Made by a program: the position numbers and the translations under genes. A model generated the notes under the pieces. That model was not told the DNA's origin. It saw only the letters and a list, made by a program, of their open reading frames with translations, and made no database searches. From assembly GCA_023052935.1 (NCBI GenBank), contig CM041297.1, forward strand, positions 110,599,563-110,663,562: a stretch of 64,000 bases of DNA, read 5' to 3'. The number at the start of each line of letters is the position of its first letter. Within the stretch, counting starts at the first letter, position 1. Shown here one piece after another: positions 46,499-58,082 of the stretch. The stretch comes from Piezodorus guildinii (taxonomy: Eukaryota; Arthropoda; Insecta; Hemiptera; Pentatomidae).

Positions 46499-48114
46499 TA
46501 AAAAAAACGTGAAACAATTCTTTACTTCGTATACGTCGAACGATTGGCTTTTAATTTTTGCTAAGGCCTTATATAATGTTTTGCAAAATCGAAATTCTGA
46601 CATTGTCCTGTTACTCTTATAATTATTTAAGTCATTTAATTATTTATTTGTTCTTTGTAATAAACATCAAATGTATTTTAGATTGAAATGAAGACTTTCT
46701 TCTTCTATTGTCATAATTTATAATAAAATAATTACACAAATTCCTTTCGGAATATTCCCCATGCTCATGACATTCCATCTTTATCTACTGTCATATATCT
46801 TGTTAAAGTAATTATGATAATACATCTGTAGACGGAATATTCTGAAAAAAAAGTAAACCTCAAAAGGAATTTAAGTAAAAATTGTATTATACCCGTTGTG
46901 TAAGTATCGCGGTCTAACTGTTTTTCTGATTGCTGCACTAGGGCTTTTAAAACAAATCCTTGCTTAGCGTTTTTAGGTTCTTTAATGTGTTATTCATTAA
47001 GAATTTGTTTCTTATGCATGCTCTATGAATTTCAAACTCTTCTGTAAACAACTGGAAAGAATGTGCCCAAAGCTCTCAGAGCGTTTAATCATTCGAAAAC
47101 AAACAAAACTTTAAGGTTTCGACTTCCTGCCTCATCCAGCATTTAATTCGCATTTCGTACCATCGGATAATTAATTGTTTTGATCAATCTCCCATTTTCT
47201 TCTTGGTAATTTTTTTCATAATTTCGCGGTCCAAGAGTTCCTTGACAGCCATTCAAAAGATGGCGTGGGAACGATGTGATTTGGCGAGGAGATGGCTAAT
47301 GGGCTATACTTTGCGTATTAGTTTCATTTTTTATCAAACAATTAATAATAGAAGTATTTATACACTCCATTATTATTTATTTTCTTCCGGATGGATTATA
47401 ACGTCGCGTGGATTACGAAATTGTATCAACATTATGTATTTCGCTTATTAGCAACTAAGCCTTAATTCAATTTCGGTAATACTACCAATTTTCAAAAGTA
47501 ATTTTGTAGGCCATTAAGCATGGTAATGTAAAAAATATGAAAATTTTTTAATGAAATATTCGGCGGAGTGCTATTGTTTAGAAAACATTAAGATAAGGCC
47601 GTAAAAGCCCTAATAATGCCGGAGGCCTTAACAAAAAACCTCTCGGTCCCTGCAATAATTCAGCCACAGGTGTAGAAGGTAATTAGGAAAGGCAGGACTT
47701 AATTCCCTGCTCAAAAACTTAAATATATGTAGGTCAGATATCTGCGATTGTACATGTTTTGTACTTACAGGTGTGAGCGATAAATATTTGGTTGCGAGTG
47801 TTCCTTATTAAACCCTTTATTTTTATCAAACTATTTATGCCATTAAGGTTATTTTATTTATAGTTTTAATTAAAATATTTCAATTTATTGGACATTCTGT
47901 TGTGTACTACCAACTGTAGAAGATCTATGTAAATAATAAAATTCTATCTTATTATTATTAAAGTTATTTTTTGTGTCGATATTAAAGTTTTCATTTGTAT
48001 ACTACATGACATTGTAAACATAAAATTGCTTTTACGTCATAATATCTACACCTATTTGACAAACGTCAAAACTTTCTGTTTATTACATTTACATTTTATT
48101 TTATTTACATTAAA
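46499..48114. other. No gene seen
   Basis: AT-rich. The frame at 47203-47451 has no motif and ordinary AT-driven composition. A slightly GC-richer patch at 47590-47710 is unexplained. Confidence 0.45.
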
Positions 48115-48585
48115 TTTACATGGCCATTATCAGACCTATTTGGACATATGGACTCGAGCTTTGGGGCTCTAGTAAGCCGTCTAATTTCTCCCGCATCCAG
48201 TCCTTACGATCCAGAATCCTGAATACTCCTTATTTTGTCTAGAATCAAATCCTCCATAATGAGCTCAACATCCCAACGTTTGTTGCGTACGTAGGCCGTG
48301 ATAGATATAACTCTTTTCATTCCAAATTCCCTGCTACACAAACCCAATCCAACCTCACACAAACTTGTCCGTTATCTATCTTCCTTAGATCTTCCTAATA
48401 ACCCACCGAGGCGATTGAAAAGGTTTCCTCGAGACCTACTATCTTAAAATAGTTAGTGAAGTGCTACAACTGGGTAGTTCTTTCTCTAGAAATTTTCATG
48501 ACTTTTCTTCACCCTGCATAATTACTTATTGTGCTTATATAATACAGTTGTAAATTACAATTTCAGTAATAGAAGTAGTTAATAC
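48115..48585 (+). mobile_element. 5'-truncated jockey-type LINE 3' end
   Basis: Starts inside ORF2 at AIIRPIWTYGLELWGSSKPS and continues with frameshifts to the P.RL motif (CCGAGGCGATTGAAAAGG). The 3' UTR carries ATACAGTTGTAAATTACAAT. Nearly the same start as the 31.9 kb copy and the same subfamily. Confidence 0.88.
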
Positions 48586-48917
48586 AATTATAATTTAGTA
48601 AATTATAATTAAATTAATTTTAACAAATGTCATAATACTACATGAAATAGCTTTTAAGATTTGAAAGAAATAAGGATGAATTAACTTATCTTTATTAACT
48701 TTATCAAATAAAACAGTTTCCGAAAATGGAGATAAAAATTCATGGACCGAAAGCCGGTTAAAAATTCGACTTCAAAATAAAAATGCATACATCATATATT
48801 TTGGTTAATATCGCTGTGAATATTAATCCTTAATATTTGGTATGTACCACATATGTACGAGTATATGGTGTTCAGGATAGATTTAAGGTGATATAGAAGG
48901 ATCTAATTACGGATTCA
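48586..48917. other. AT-rich stretch, no feature seen
   Basis: Nothing recognised. Confidence 0.45.
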
Positions 48918-50358
48918 TTTATCACGTTCACGCCGGGGTGACCCACATACTTATCATATTATACCCACATACCACGGGTGGGTCACGCTTAACTATCCCG
49001 TGGGGCGACGTGTATCACAGGTGAGTCATTTGTTTTTAGAAAAAAAGTTCATTTTATTTTTTTCACAAGCATTAGGGTTTATTTGTTAAATATTTTATAA
49101 CTTTCATTTCAACATGCTCCCTCAAAGGACACCTATCGGTTGATTTCATTTGATTACTTTTCTTAAATAATTTTATTTAGCTGTGCGTGATTTCATTTCA
49201 TACTTTTATCCCCATAAATAATAATATAATATATAATATAAGAATTATTTTTAATAATAAATAATATAAGAATTATTGTTAATAAGAAATAATAATATAA
49301 GAATCTTTTTTAAGTATTTTCATAATTACTTCTTCAAGTCGTATGTGTGTGTCAAAACTGTTATCAAAACAATATCACAATAAACACGTTGGAACTTGGA
49401 ACAGTGTCGCCCCGCCCCACAGTGGCCAATATGACCGATTTAGGTGGACCAAATTCTGAAACTTGTCTATATTTAACCTTTGGGGTCCCATATTACGGAA
49501 AAAAATATTTAAAAAAATTATAAGAAAAAAGTATAAAAACTAATTAATTTTTTGACACGATTAGCGAGCGCACCGTGTTCAAACATCAAATTTATTTGCT
49601 AAAATCTATAACTCCCTTATATTTTACGTTTGAAGTCCCAGAGTTCGGGAAAAACAATACAAAAAATCTAATTATGACTCGGAGTTGCTAAAATCTGTTA
49701 ATAGATGTATTTTATATGGTTTAGGAAATTCTTTAAATTATAGATTGTAAAATTTTTGATTCGTAGTGTTGTGTCTGAAAAAATGATGCATCACCCAAAA
49801 CGCAAAAATTCTTTGTAATATCTAAAGACTAGAAGGATTGGTAAAACAAATCCTACATACAAATCCTTGAGGTAATTTGGGGGTTATATAGTTTTTCGTT
49901 ATTGAATAAGGGCGTACATTTACAAATTAATAATTAATAAATCAAGTCTACAGGTGAGATTGCAATTTATATTCAATTACGAGTTTAGAAATATAATGTA
50001 CAATGTCCATTGTTAAATAAAAGCAAAAATACTTTGCTCAAAATACACCTTAAACAGAATAAATGACCATCGAATAAAAATAATCCCACTGTTGGTTATT
50101 AGGCACTTGTGTGAAAAGGAATGATTCATTCATTTACTATTTATTTGTAAACACGGTAATGGTGGGAAATATTAGTATAAATGGTCTTGCCAAATAATAA
50201 TAAGGTAAGGCACTAGAAAATTCCAAACTTTTGACTTGACTTTTGTCCACCTAAATTGGTGATATAACCCACTGTGCGCCCCATGAAGCCTAAGTAGCTA
50301 AGATAGCCCCGCTTCACTGGAAAAAACGTAGATATTCGCCCCGGTGTGAACGTGTTAA
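48918..50358. mobile_element. Inverted-repeat element with TTAA-type end (piggyBac-like MITE candidate)
   Basis: The left end CACGTTCACGCCGGGGTGA and the complement of the right end CACGTTCACACCGGGGCGAA are near-identical inverted repeats. The right end abuts TTAA (50355-50358). The left has TTTAT in the same place, a likely worn TTAA. A TTAA target is characteristic of piggyBac elements. Just inside the left end GTGACCCAC (48938-48946) and GTGGGTCAC (48978-48986) form a 9 bp hairpin stem. There is no transposase frame, so the element is non-autonomous. A second inverted-repeat element lies inside it. Confidence 0.65.
49418..50276. mobile_element. Inverted-repeat element nested inside the previous one
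   Basis: The left arm is CACAGTGGCCAATATGACCG followed by ATTTAGGTGGACCAAA. The complement of the right arm is CACAGTGGGTTATATCACCA followed by ATTTAGGTGGACAAAA. The arms are about 36 bases long with a handful of mismatches. The interior is AT-rich and non-coding. CGCCCC is present just outside both ends, but on the left it is offset by four bases, so a target duplication is not secure. The superfamily is unknown. Confidence 0.7.
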
Positions 50359-50654
50359 TGAAAAAACTTATAGCTGGATATGATTTAACTTTTACATAGC
50401 TACTCCTCTCATAAACTCACTAGTACAGTTCTTCATTTATAAGGAGTAGCTTTATATATCACTTCACGATTTAACAATTGTTTTTCCTTAATAAAGCGCC
50501 AAATTTAGCGATCTGAGTGAAACATTTCAAGACTAGAGGAACTGCTTTCAGACTATTTATCGGAGTGTGCATTTATATGAGGAATATTCTGAATTTTAAA
50601 TTATTTTCATTTAGAGTGCTTCCTTTGGGAAGCTTCTCTACATGTGTTTCATGC
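50359..50654. other. AT-rich stretch, no feature seen
   Basis: The 62-codon frame at 50517-50705 has no motif. Confidence 0.4.
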
Positions 50655-50740
50655 CTTTATATATTTCATCTAATTTACTTGTTGTATTCCTGTATACAGT
50701 TGTAAATTCCAATAAGTAAATTTTTAAAAAATAAATAAAA
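50655..50740 (+). mobile_element. Jockey-type LINE 3' UTR tail
   Basis: ACTTGTTGTATTCCTGTATA followed by CAGTTGTAAATTCCAATAAG and an A-rich end matches the 3' tail of the 32.2 and 48.5 kb copies. No ORF2 part remains. Confidence 0.55.
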
Positions 50741-50816
50741 AAATTATTTTCTAGACGTTTCATAAGTTAAACTAAGTTCCCTGTCTGTTACTTTACTACA
50801 AACATTACTAGTTGGA

Positions 50817-50818
<2 letters not shown>

Positions 50819-50862
<44 letters not shown>

Positions 50863-51175
50863 ATTCGTCCAGCTCGAAAACGATAAGTTGTATAAACCTA
50901 GAATGTCATATTTTATGAGCGTATATGACTGGGATATTAAAGAGAATTTTTCAAAAAACCAGAAGAGCCATTTATACCCTTCATTTTACACCTATTTACA
51001 AAAAAATGGTTCTAACGATTAATTAACTTATTAAATTCTCTATATCAATGTAAAAGTTTATGGGATTTAATATGATATAGGTTTAATTCTTATTGAAATA
51101 GATTGACTGGTCTTAAAAGCCGATACTTTAAATTTGCTTCAACATTAACTATAAATGTCATTTTATATATTTTTC
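50819..51175 (+). repeat. Family N, copy 8, beginning at an expanded (GT)n
   Basis: A (GT)n run (50819-50860) followed by CCAGCTCGAAAACGATAAGT, a TATGACTGGGATATTA block, AAACCAGAAGAGCCATTTAT, TGGTTCTAACGATTAATTA and a TAAAAGCCGATACTTTAAAT block, as in copies 4 and 9. The RTE-like relic follows directly. Confidence 0.75.
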
Positions 51176-52045
51176 TATTGAATTTTTTAGCTGTATAAAA
51201 TATTATTACCGAGAAAGGTTTAAATATGGGTGATACGATTCCGGTTTTGGGGTATGCCGATGATTTGGTACTGCTAGGTGAAGACACGGTAACCATTTAA
51301 TTTAATACAAGTATGTTAATAAAAACCGGTAAAGAAATAGGACTCGAATTAAATACCGATAAGACGGGATATATGATTAATAGCAAAAACGGTGGCGATC
51401 TTGGTGATATTGATATATGCTGATACTGATATATACCCTGATGTGCATACTTTTGAACACGTAGAGAAATTCAAGTATTTAGGTTCAATGATAACAAGAA
51501 AAAATGAAATCCAGGAAGAAATAAAGTCCCGGTTAAAGGTGGGAACTGCGTGTTATTATTCAGTTGCTAAGTTACTTAATTCGCGGCTTCTATCTAAAAA
51601 CATGATTAGAATTTATAAAACTTTTATTCTTCCAACGGTTCTTTACGGATGTGAAACGTGGCCGCTTACTTTGAAGGATGAACAAACAATTTTCGAAAAT
51701 GAGGTACTGCGTAAAATATTTGGTCCGAAGAGAGATGAGGCTACTAGGGGTTTAGATGGTTGCATAATGCGGAATTGCGGAGCTTGTAACCTGTGAATAT
51801 AATTGAGTTTATAGCATCGTGGAGACTTAAATGGGTGAGTAAAGTTGTTAGGTTCGGTGAGGGACGGATTCCGAGAAAGTTGGTATTCACTGATCCGACT
51901 GGTAGGCGTCCGAAAGGTAGGCCGAAGCGTCGTTGGAAGGATTGCGTTCTCGGGGACTTGAGCTTGAACGGTGAACATTGGACGAGTCTAAGTCGGCGGA
52001 ATTTGGTGGTATTGTGCCATCGGGTTCGGTAAACGTATTATTATT
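51176..52045 (+). pseudogene. RTE-like LINE relic (RT palm to C-terminus), copy 1
   Basis: Starts GDTIPVLGYADDLVLLGEDT (catalytic YADD) and continues GLELNTDKTGYMI, then in a new frame FEHVEKFKYLGSMITRKNEI, IRIYKTFILPTVLYGCETWP, ENEVLRKIFGPKRDE, and in a third frame SWRLKWVSKVVRFGEGR, GRRPKGRPKRRWKDCV and NGEHWTSLSRRNL. These are the thumb, YGCETW motif and basic tail of an RTE/CR1-like reverse transcriptase. There are several stops and frameshifts, and the 5' part is absent. A second copy of the same family lies at 59.2-59.7 kb. Both copies share the terminal TCGGGTTCGGTAA. Confidence 0.85.
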
Positions 52046-54125
52046 ATTATAAAATATTATTACTAGGATATTTGATATACTTATGAAATAAACATGACAG
52101 TAGCTAGTGAAGGAATTGTTGAGTAAAAATGTAAAAAAATGATTTTAAAGAACACGTTCTAATTGTTCCCAAAAAGAAAAAAATTAATGTAACGTACTAC
52201 ATTAACAAATTAACAACTGTATTACAGAAATTGAAAGATTCAACCTGATCAACAGGTTGAACTTATGTCCCTACAAGTAGTTATAATACACTTAAGCCAA
52301 CTCTTGGAGCTGATTCGTAACACATCAGTGTTTGGAATTTACTCGTTGAATATTACATAATTTCAAGTTCAGGTTTGATGAGGCGGTTACATACTTAACC
52401 CATAATTACAGATTGTTGGTAAAAACAACAACAGAGTAAGTTTCAAAGATAACAATATATTAAACGTGATACTTAAAAATACACACACATATATAAATAT
52501 AAGTTATCTACAGGTCTTGAGGTTTAACCAATAAATAAGCAATTTTGTTTAGGCTACATTTCCAGAATTTATTGCTCTCATATGAATGTTTCTACAGTGA
52601 TTAAAACAACTGAATATTAAAATTTTTATTCAGTAATTAATAGAGATATTATTGTTATAGAGAGAGAGTAAACATTTTTGAATAAATTTAAGAAGGCATT
52701 ATACAGTAGTTAAATAGAGATTTTAATTAGAATTTACATTTTTTAAAGGTATAAAGAAAATAAATATAAAGTATAAAAGAAATAATTACAAAATTACTTA
52801 CAATTAGAATGAAGCAAAAAAAAAAAAAAAAAATAATAAATAATATAGATAAAACCTATTCTTGGATCTGAAAAATCTCTTACTACCTCTCTTTAAACCG
52901 TACCTAGCATCTTTGTTTCATATACTAGATAAATTAATGAGTGTGAAAAAACAAAAATATTTACATTATATGGTTCCCTAGTACATCCCATTTGTATTTT
53001 CGTATTTTTTAATCAAATCCTTTAAAGATGTTCTTAACCTATATTTTGAAGTTCTTGCCAATTTTACCCAGAAATGTTGAATGAAGCACAGCAAGGTATT
53101 TAAACAATATATGTTTGTGTTATCTGCGACCCACCTTTAGTTTAGAGCTCTATATAATTTTTTTTTAACTAGTCAATAATAAATATACAGCAACAAATAA
53201 TTAAAATCAACAAAATCGACCTTTTATATTTTCTCTTTTATTTGGCAGCAAGAACTTTATTTTTTATTTTTCCCAGTACATTCATTGGTAACTTTGTATT
53301 TAAAACTGTGAATATTTCTTCCAATCATTCATTATCTGATCCAGAAGTTGGAGTACTGTGGTCCTGAAAAAAAAAAAAATCAAATAAAACTTTTGCTGAT
53401 TAATTGAAAAATGTCTACTTAGTTATTATTTAATAGTGTTATGGTTAACTCTCTTTAACTAAAATATGTGGGCTTTATTCAGGAATAAATGCTTAGAATC
53501 ATGTTTTTGTGTGCAATTTTACTGATTTGTCCATTTAAATTTCCTTATGTTAAGGTATGGTAGATTTTTGTTTAATATTTTCAATAGATAGCGAGACTCA
53601 TTAAACCAAGAAAATAACATCCCTTCGGTCTCACAAATGTGATGGGTTTGGTGATTGTATTTATTCAAGATAAACTAATCATTGGCTTTCCATTGCTTTT
53701 CCTCAGGACTGTTGGGGCAATTTAAAACCAAGATTAATTTACTGAAGTTCTCACTTCGGAGAGATCTACAAATGCATCCGAACTACTAGTAGAGAAAAAA
53801 GTAATTCAATAAAAATTATTTGATTTTATGTTTTCATGACATAAAACTGTCTAATATAGTTTTGTACACCTAGATATTTTCGCATTGATGAATCTAAAAG
53901 TAAATTAATTTCTAATCAATTGGTTGATAAACTAACTATTCGTAAATATCCAGGGAGATCTAAGAAACCATTTCATGAATAATATATAATCTAATTGATA
54001 TTATTTTTATTTTTTTTGTTGAATCGGGCATATTTGTATCTTGGAAGCCATATAATTTTTAATGAAATAATTAAATCAAAAGTTATAGAATGAGATTGAC
54101 TTATCAATAATACATAGTAATATTT
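52046..54125. other. AT-rich stretch, no gene seen
   Basis: About 2 kb without a convincing frame, RNA gene or repeat. A-rich run at 52819-52834. Confidence 0.5.
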
Positions 54126-54129
54126 AATA

Positions 54130-54490
54130 ACTTACTTTGACTATACCAAAGTCTACCACGGATAACCCTAAACCAGCTACCTAGAAAGGACTGACCAAGT
54201 GACCAAGTACCGACAAAGGACACATACCTGTACTTAGGACACAGTACCCAACACCTGCAAGTACTTGCTTTGTGGTGCCTATGCCGCCTCCTCACCCCTC
54301 CCTACAATCTCTTGCTATATATACCCTTTGATCCTCAAGACTCATCACTCTTGTTGTAACATTACTTGTGTCACACTAAAAGAAGGAGACCTCGGAATGT
54401 ACACTTGCAGTCACCCAAATTCCTCAGCACAGTGTATTGTATTCAGAATGTGTATTATGTTCTCATAATAAAATCAGTATTTTAATATAT
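54130..54490 (+). mobile_element. Solo LTR or promoter/poly(A) module candidate
   Basis: A GC-richer block. TATATATA at 54316-54323 is followed at 31 bases by the initiator-like TCACTC (A at 54347), then AATAAA at 54467-54472. This spacing is what U3-R-U5 of an LTR would show. No flanking duplication or clear TG...CA ends were found, and no gag-pol lies nearby, so a host promoter with a short transcript is also possible. Confidence 0.35.
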
Positions 54491-54654
54491 ACACGGTGTG
54501 TGATTCATTAACTAAAGAATGTGTTTTTAGAGTTATCAATGCGGAACTACCCAGGCAAATTACGAAACTATCAACCAAGTCATGAAATCATAGAAAAAAT
54601 AAACAAACCTGTATCACTACAAGCATCTTGGGCCAAGAACATATTGAGGTTTGT

Positions 54655-54770
54655 ACTGTTTCTTGGCCAACGGCTGTGCAATGAAGTGATTAGGCCGAGA
54701 TCACACGACAGGTTTTTTTCCTCCTTAACGGGCAAGAGGGCCCTCATATATATATTATGAGAATAAATTT
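54655..54770 (-). mobile_element. SINE family A fragment
   Basis: On the reverse strand it reads ACCTGTCGTGTGATCTCGGC followed by CTAATCACTTCATTGCACAG, like the copies at 15.6 and 36.2 kb (the GCACAG.CGTTGGCC.AGAAAC end is shared with 36.2 kb). Confidence 0.65.
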
Positions 54771-55024
54771 TAGAACACGCCGCTCCCAATCAAAGAAGGA
54801 ATTGTTTTTTTTTTTGTTTTTTTCAGTGTTAGTGATTCGGAAATAAAGATTATTTTTTAATAATTTAGAATGTATAAATGTGACTAGTAATAGGCGGAGA
54901 ATTTAGAAACAATTTTAAGAAGTTCATAAATGGTTTAAGTGAAGTACCAAGTACATTAGTTGAATAATCAATTTTTTTTAAAAAAATGATTGAAGGAAGG
55001 ATCAAGTCAATATAAAATTGTTGT

Positions 55025-55110
55025 TTTGCACCGGAAGATGGCATTTTAGCTGAAACGTTGTACATCAATATCTAATCAAAGAGTGGTGAAGTTACATATC
55101 AGCCTCATAT
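55025..55110 (+). mobile_element. Penelope-like element tail candidate
   Basis: ACCGGAAGATGGCATTTTAG followed by CTGAAACGTTGTACATC resembles the CTGAAGA...GAAACGTTG motif seen in Penelope-like element termini, with GGC and GCT as a short stem. It is isolated and no coding part is present. Confidence 0.35.
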
Positions 55111-55561
55111 TTTATTAATTTAGAATTTTTTTTTTCGTTGTTTATGTTTGTTTGTCTTGATCATTATGTGGGGTATTAAACTTTTATTTAAATATGCTCA
55201 GTAAAGAACGGTAAGAAAAGTTGTATAAATCAGGGAAATATAAATCATGGTTAGAAATTTTGTTATCACAAAGAACCCAAACAAAGCTGAAATACATGTG
55301 GGTTGCATTCATTGTTATGACCGTCAAATTAGCTGTTATTTATGGAAGTAAAGCACTTCATTTTCAACAAATAATTACCTATTTGAAGTCGCTAAATATA
55401 TAACCATAGGTACTTAGAAGGTTATCAATAAAACACATTATGTACTGAATTAAACTATATTGTCCTCATCTTGAATTTAGTTTGACCATGAAATCCTATA
55501 TACAATGAACGTCGGTATCTATACGATCGTGTCCTCAAAGAAATGCCTTTAAAACCATTAC
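55111..55561. other. Probable intron sequence of the reverse-strand gene
   Basis: AT-rich, immediately 3' (on the reverse strand) of the exon at 55562-55876. No further exon was recognised. Confidence 0.4.
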
Positions 55562-55876
55562 CTGGAAGCAGTTCTGGTGATAGCCTATCTGCTCCGGGAT
55601 CCTCTCCTTCTCCAGTGGGTGGTCGCCGATGACCCTCGCCCCCTCCTTCGGCTTGTCCTGCTTCAGGTTGGCCCAGTTGGTGAGCTCGTCCTCCGTCACG
55701 ACTCCCGTTCTGTCACCCACCGCCGAGACGTAGGCCAGCCCGATGAACACCAGCATCAGGAGGGCAGAGTAGAAGACCTGGGTCACCACGGACCAAATTT
55801 GAGACACGAGGAAGGTCATCTTTGAGAAGTAGCAGAATCTCATATGACCATCTCCTTCGTTTTCTGGATCGCTCAT
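55562..55876 (-). CDS. Host gene exon, signal-anchor or secreted protein, unidentified
   Basis: The only convincing host coding exon. It reads 105 codons from MSDPENEGDGHMRFCYFSKM, through a hydrophobic stretch YSALLMLVFIGLAYVSAV (residues about 36-53), then a hydrophilic, charged part (ELTNWANLKQDKPKEGARVI, KERIPEQIGYHQNCFQ). It stops being coding at a clean donor, CAG|GTAATGG at 55562/55561, in phase 0. From codon 20 (MTFLVSQIW) the third positions are strongly G/C, unlike the neighbourhood, while the first 19 codons are less so. The second ATG may therefore be the true start, placing the hydrophobic stretch as a signal peptide or signal anchor. A 7-codon upstream frame (ATGAAGCATGTA...) ends at TGA overlapping the first ATG (ATGA). 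I do not recognise the family. The remaining exons should lie to the left or outside the window. Confidence 0.75.
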
Positions 55877-55879
55877 GCT

Positions 55880-57344
55880 ACTACTACATGCTTCATGCCA
55901 AACTACCTGAATTTGCTTACCATGAGGTTAAGTGAGCTGTAGGCTTTCATACATATGACAGATTTACCATATGGAAACTTATTCCCGAACACGCAAATAG
56001 GTTAACTTAAAATCTTTACCGTTGAACTTATTAAAATAGGGCTCGTTTTATGTTACTCTAAAGTAGTATTCATGATAAAAGTGTCATCAGCGATCACATC
56101 TAACAGTTGTTTATTAAATGTTTATATAATATTTAAATATTCTATGCGTTCGATACAATTTTAATACGATTCAGTGATAAGAAATTATTTTAGAATAGAG
56201 ACATTTCAGAGGTTTTTTGTTTAATCATTTAACGTCATACGTACCTCAATGGGCCCAGTTTGATGATGTGAACTAAGTTCAGATAGTTAAATACATCGTT
56301 AATATCCCTGTTTGAACGTCTCCTCAAGGTTCCATCAATTGAAATTCCTCCAAATACCCTTCAAAGGGTTTACCGTGCTATTTTATATTGTAGTCCAAGT
56401 TTTCGAACCGTATATTGGCACTGGGCGTGCCACTCTACTTTTGCCGGGTAGAGCAAATACTTTAATTCAATACTTCTTTTTTCTATTGGTTAAGTATAAC
56501 TAGGGGTTTCATCACTCTCTTCGAAAGTTTTAGGATGAATGTTGTATCTGATGATTCTCTGCCTTTATAAAGTCATCGCTGGATTACTGTGTGCGCTTTG
56601 CAGATTTTAGATAAGGAAATAAATCCTTGAAGAGACAATAATAATAAAAAATGATTAAAAAAAATATTTCCAATTTAAGCTTTATCTAAAACTGTACATT
56701 ACTTTGTTTTTTGCTTCAGAATATATGTTAGAGGCTCAGAAATGAATTATGGTAATATGATTTCATATAACGTAAAATATTTACTACAAAAGTTTACACT
56801 TTGCACTGCACTGAATCATCGTTTAAACGACAGTCACAGAAACAGAATAATTTCCTGTATTAATATATTATATTATGTTTATATGTATGTTTATATTAAC
56901 CGAAATTTTAGAGAATTTACACCCTATCAATAATTTCTAATCCTTCTCGGACCTTGCCAATTATCAATCCCATTGTCTCATAAATTTTAAATAAAAATGC
57001 CGCGGCCTTATGTACGTATCATAAATTTTAAACACAATCGTGGCCTCTGGTTAATTACAACTGATACACCGATACCCATAAATCACTTAGCTTGTATGCT
57101 TTTACTCCACAAACTGCAACAATATACTCTTGCTCCCTATTTTTCGCTTATTCACGATTAATTCCTATATATATATTTTTTTTTTACTTGGGGTTTATAT
57201 ATGTCTATAATTGTATTAGTGATCTCAAACAGAAATAATTAATTGATTCTGGCATGTTACAAAGTAATGTTTAGATATTTATTTTAGTGGTTTGGTTTTC
57301 CAATCAGATAAAAAACCTGAAGGTGGTTTAAATTAAAATTGTGT
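55880..57344. other. No gene seen
   Basis: AT-rich sequence upstream of the reverse-strand exon. No obvious promoter was found. Confidence 0.45.
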
Positions 57345-57530
57345 GGGGTCACATGTTGTATAATGTCTAGCATAACAGCCATCTATGCCCAAGATCGCGT
57401 GTTCAAACCTGGCAGGTGGTTCTAAGAGTTTTTAAAGGGAATAAACAATCTTTGTTTGACTCCCACTATAGCATCTTTCGATTAGTCGCAGTTGTATAAT
57501 GAGACGTTAAATGGATGAACAAACAAATAG
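57345..57530 (+). mobile_element. tRNA-derived SINE, family B (shortened)
   Basis: The head GGGTCACATGTTGTATAATG.CTAGCATAACAGCC, B box TGTTCAAACCT and the end GAGACGTTAAATGGATGAAC match the 17.9 kb copy, but an internal part of the body is deleted. TAAAATT at 57334-57340 and 57531-57537 may be the target duplication. Confidence 0.75.
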
Positions 57531-57779
57531 TAAAATTTTGTTTTCAAAGCTATTTTTTACGGTTATTATTTCGGTATTAGCCATCATGAGACTTCATATT
57601 ATGTTAAGTTTTCAATTGACTTACATCTGAATACTTGAAAAATTTTCTTATTATTTATAATGGGAGACTGCTTTACTTTTAACTCTATTGATATTTTCTA
57701 TTATCAACTTTGCCAAGATAATGAATAAAGATCTTGCTAAAGTTGAATAGAGTTGCAAAACAAATATACATAGACATAG

Positions 57780-58035
57780 TTAGTTGACGCAACAACCCGT
57801 TAACGTTAAAAAAAGTCTCCGCCAGTTGGCCCTCTCTGTTGCTGCTGTTCTCCAGTTCCTAACTCCTAGGAGAGAATTTGCATCCGCTGCGACGGAGTCA
57901 ACCCACCTCACATTCGGCCTGCCCACTCTTCGCTTGCCATGAAGTTCCTCGACCAATGTCTTTTTGGGATCCCCATCTTCCTTCATCCTCGCCGCGTGAC
58001 CTGTCCATCGGGGTCTCCCTATCTTGTTCCATTTA
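57780..58035 (-). pseudogene. LINE ORF2 C-terminal fragment
   Basis: The open frame reads RPRWTGHAARMKEDGDPKKT, RRVGRPNVRWVDSVAADANS and GVRNWRTAATERANWRRLFL. The RW.GH.ARM / GRP..RW.D / G.RNWR..A..R..WR order is the classic C-terminal end of RTE/CR1-like LINEs. The uninterrupted frame suggests a moderately young copy. Only the tail is present. Confidence 0.8.
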
Positions 58036-58082
58036 ATTATATGTACGCAAAACAAATATATGTTATTATATATTATTTAATA

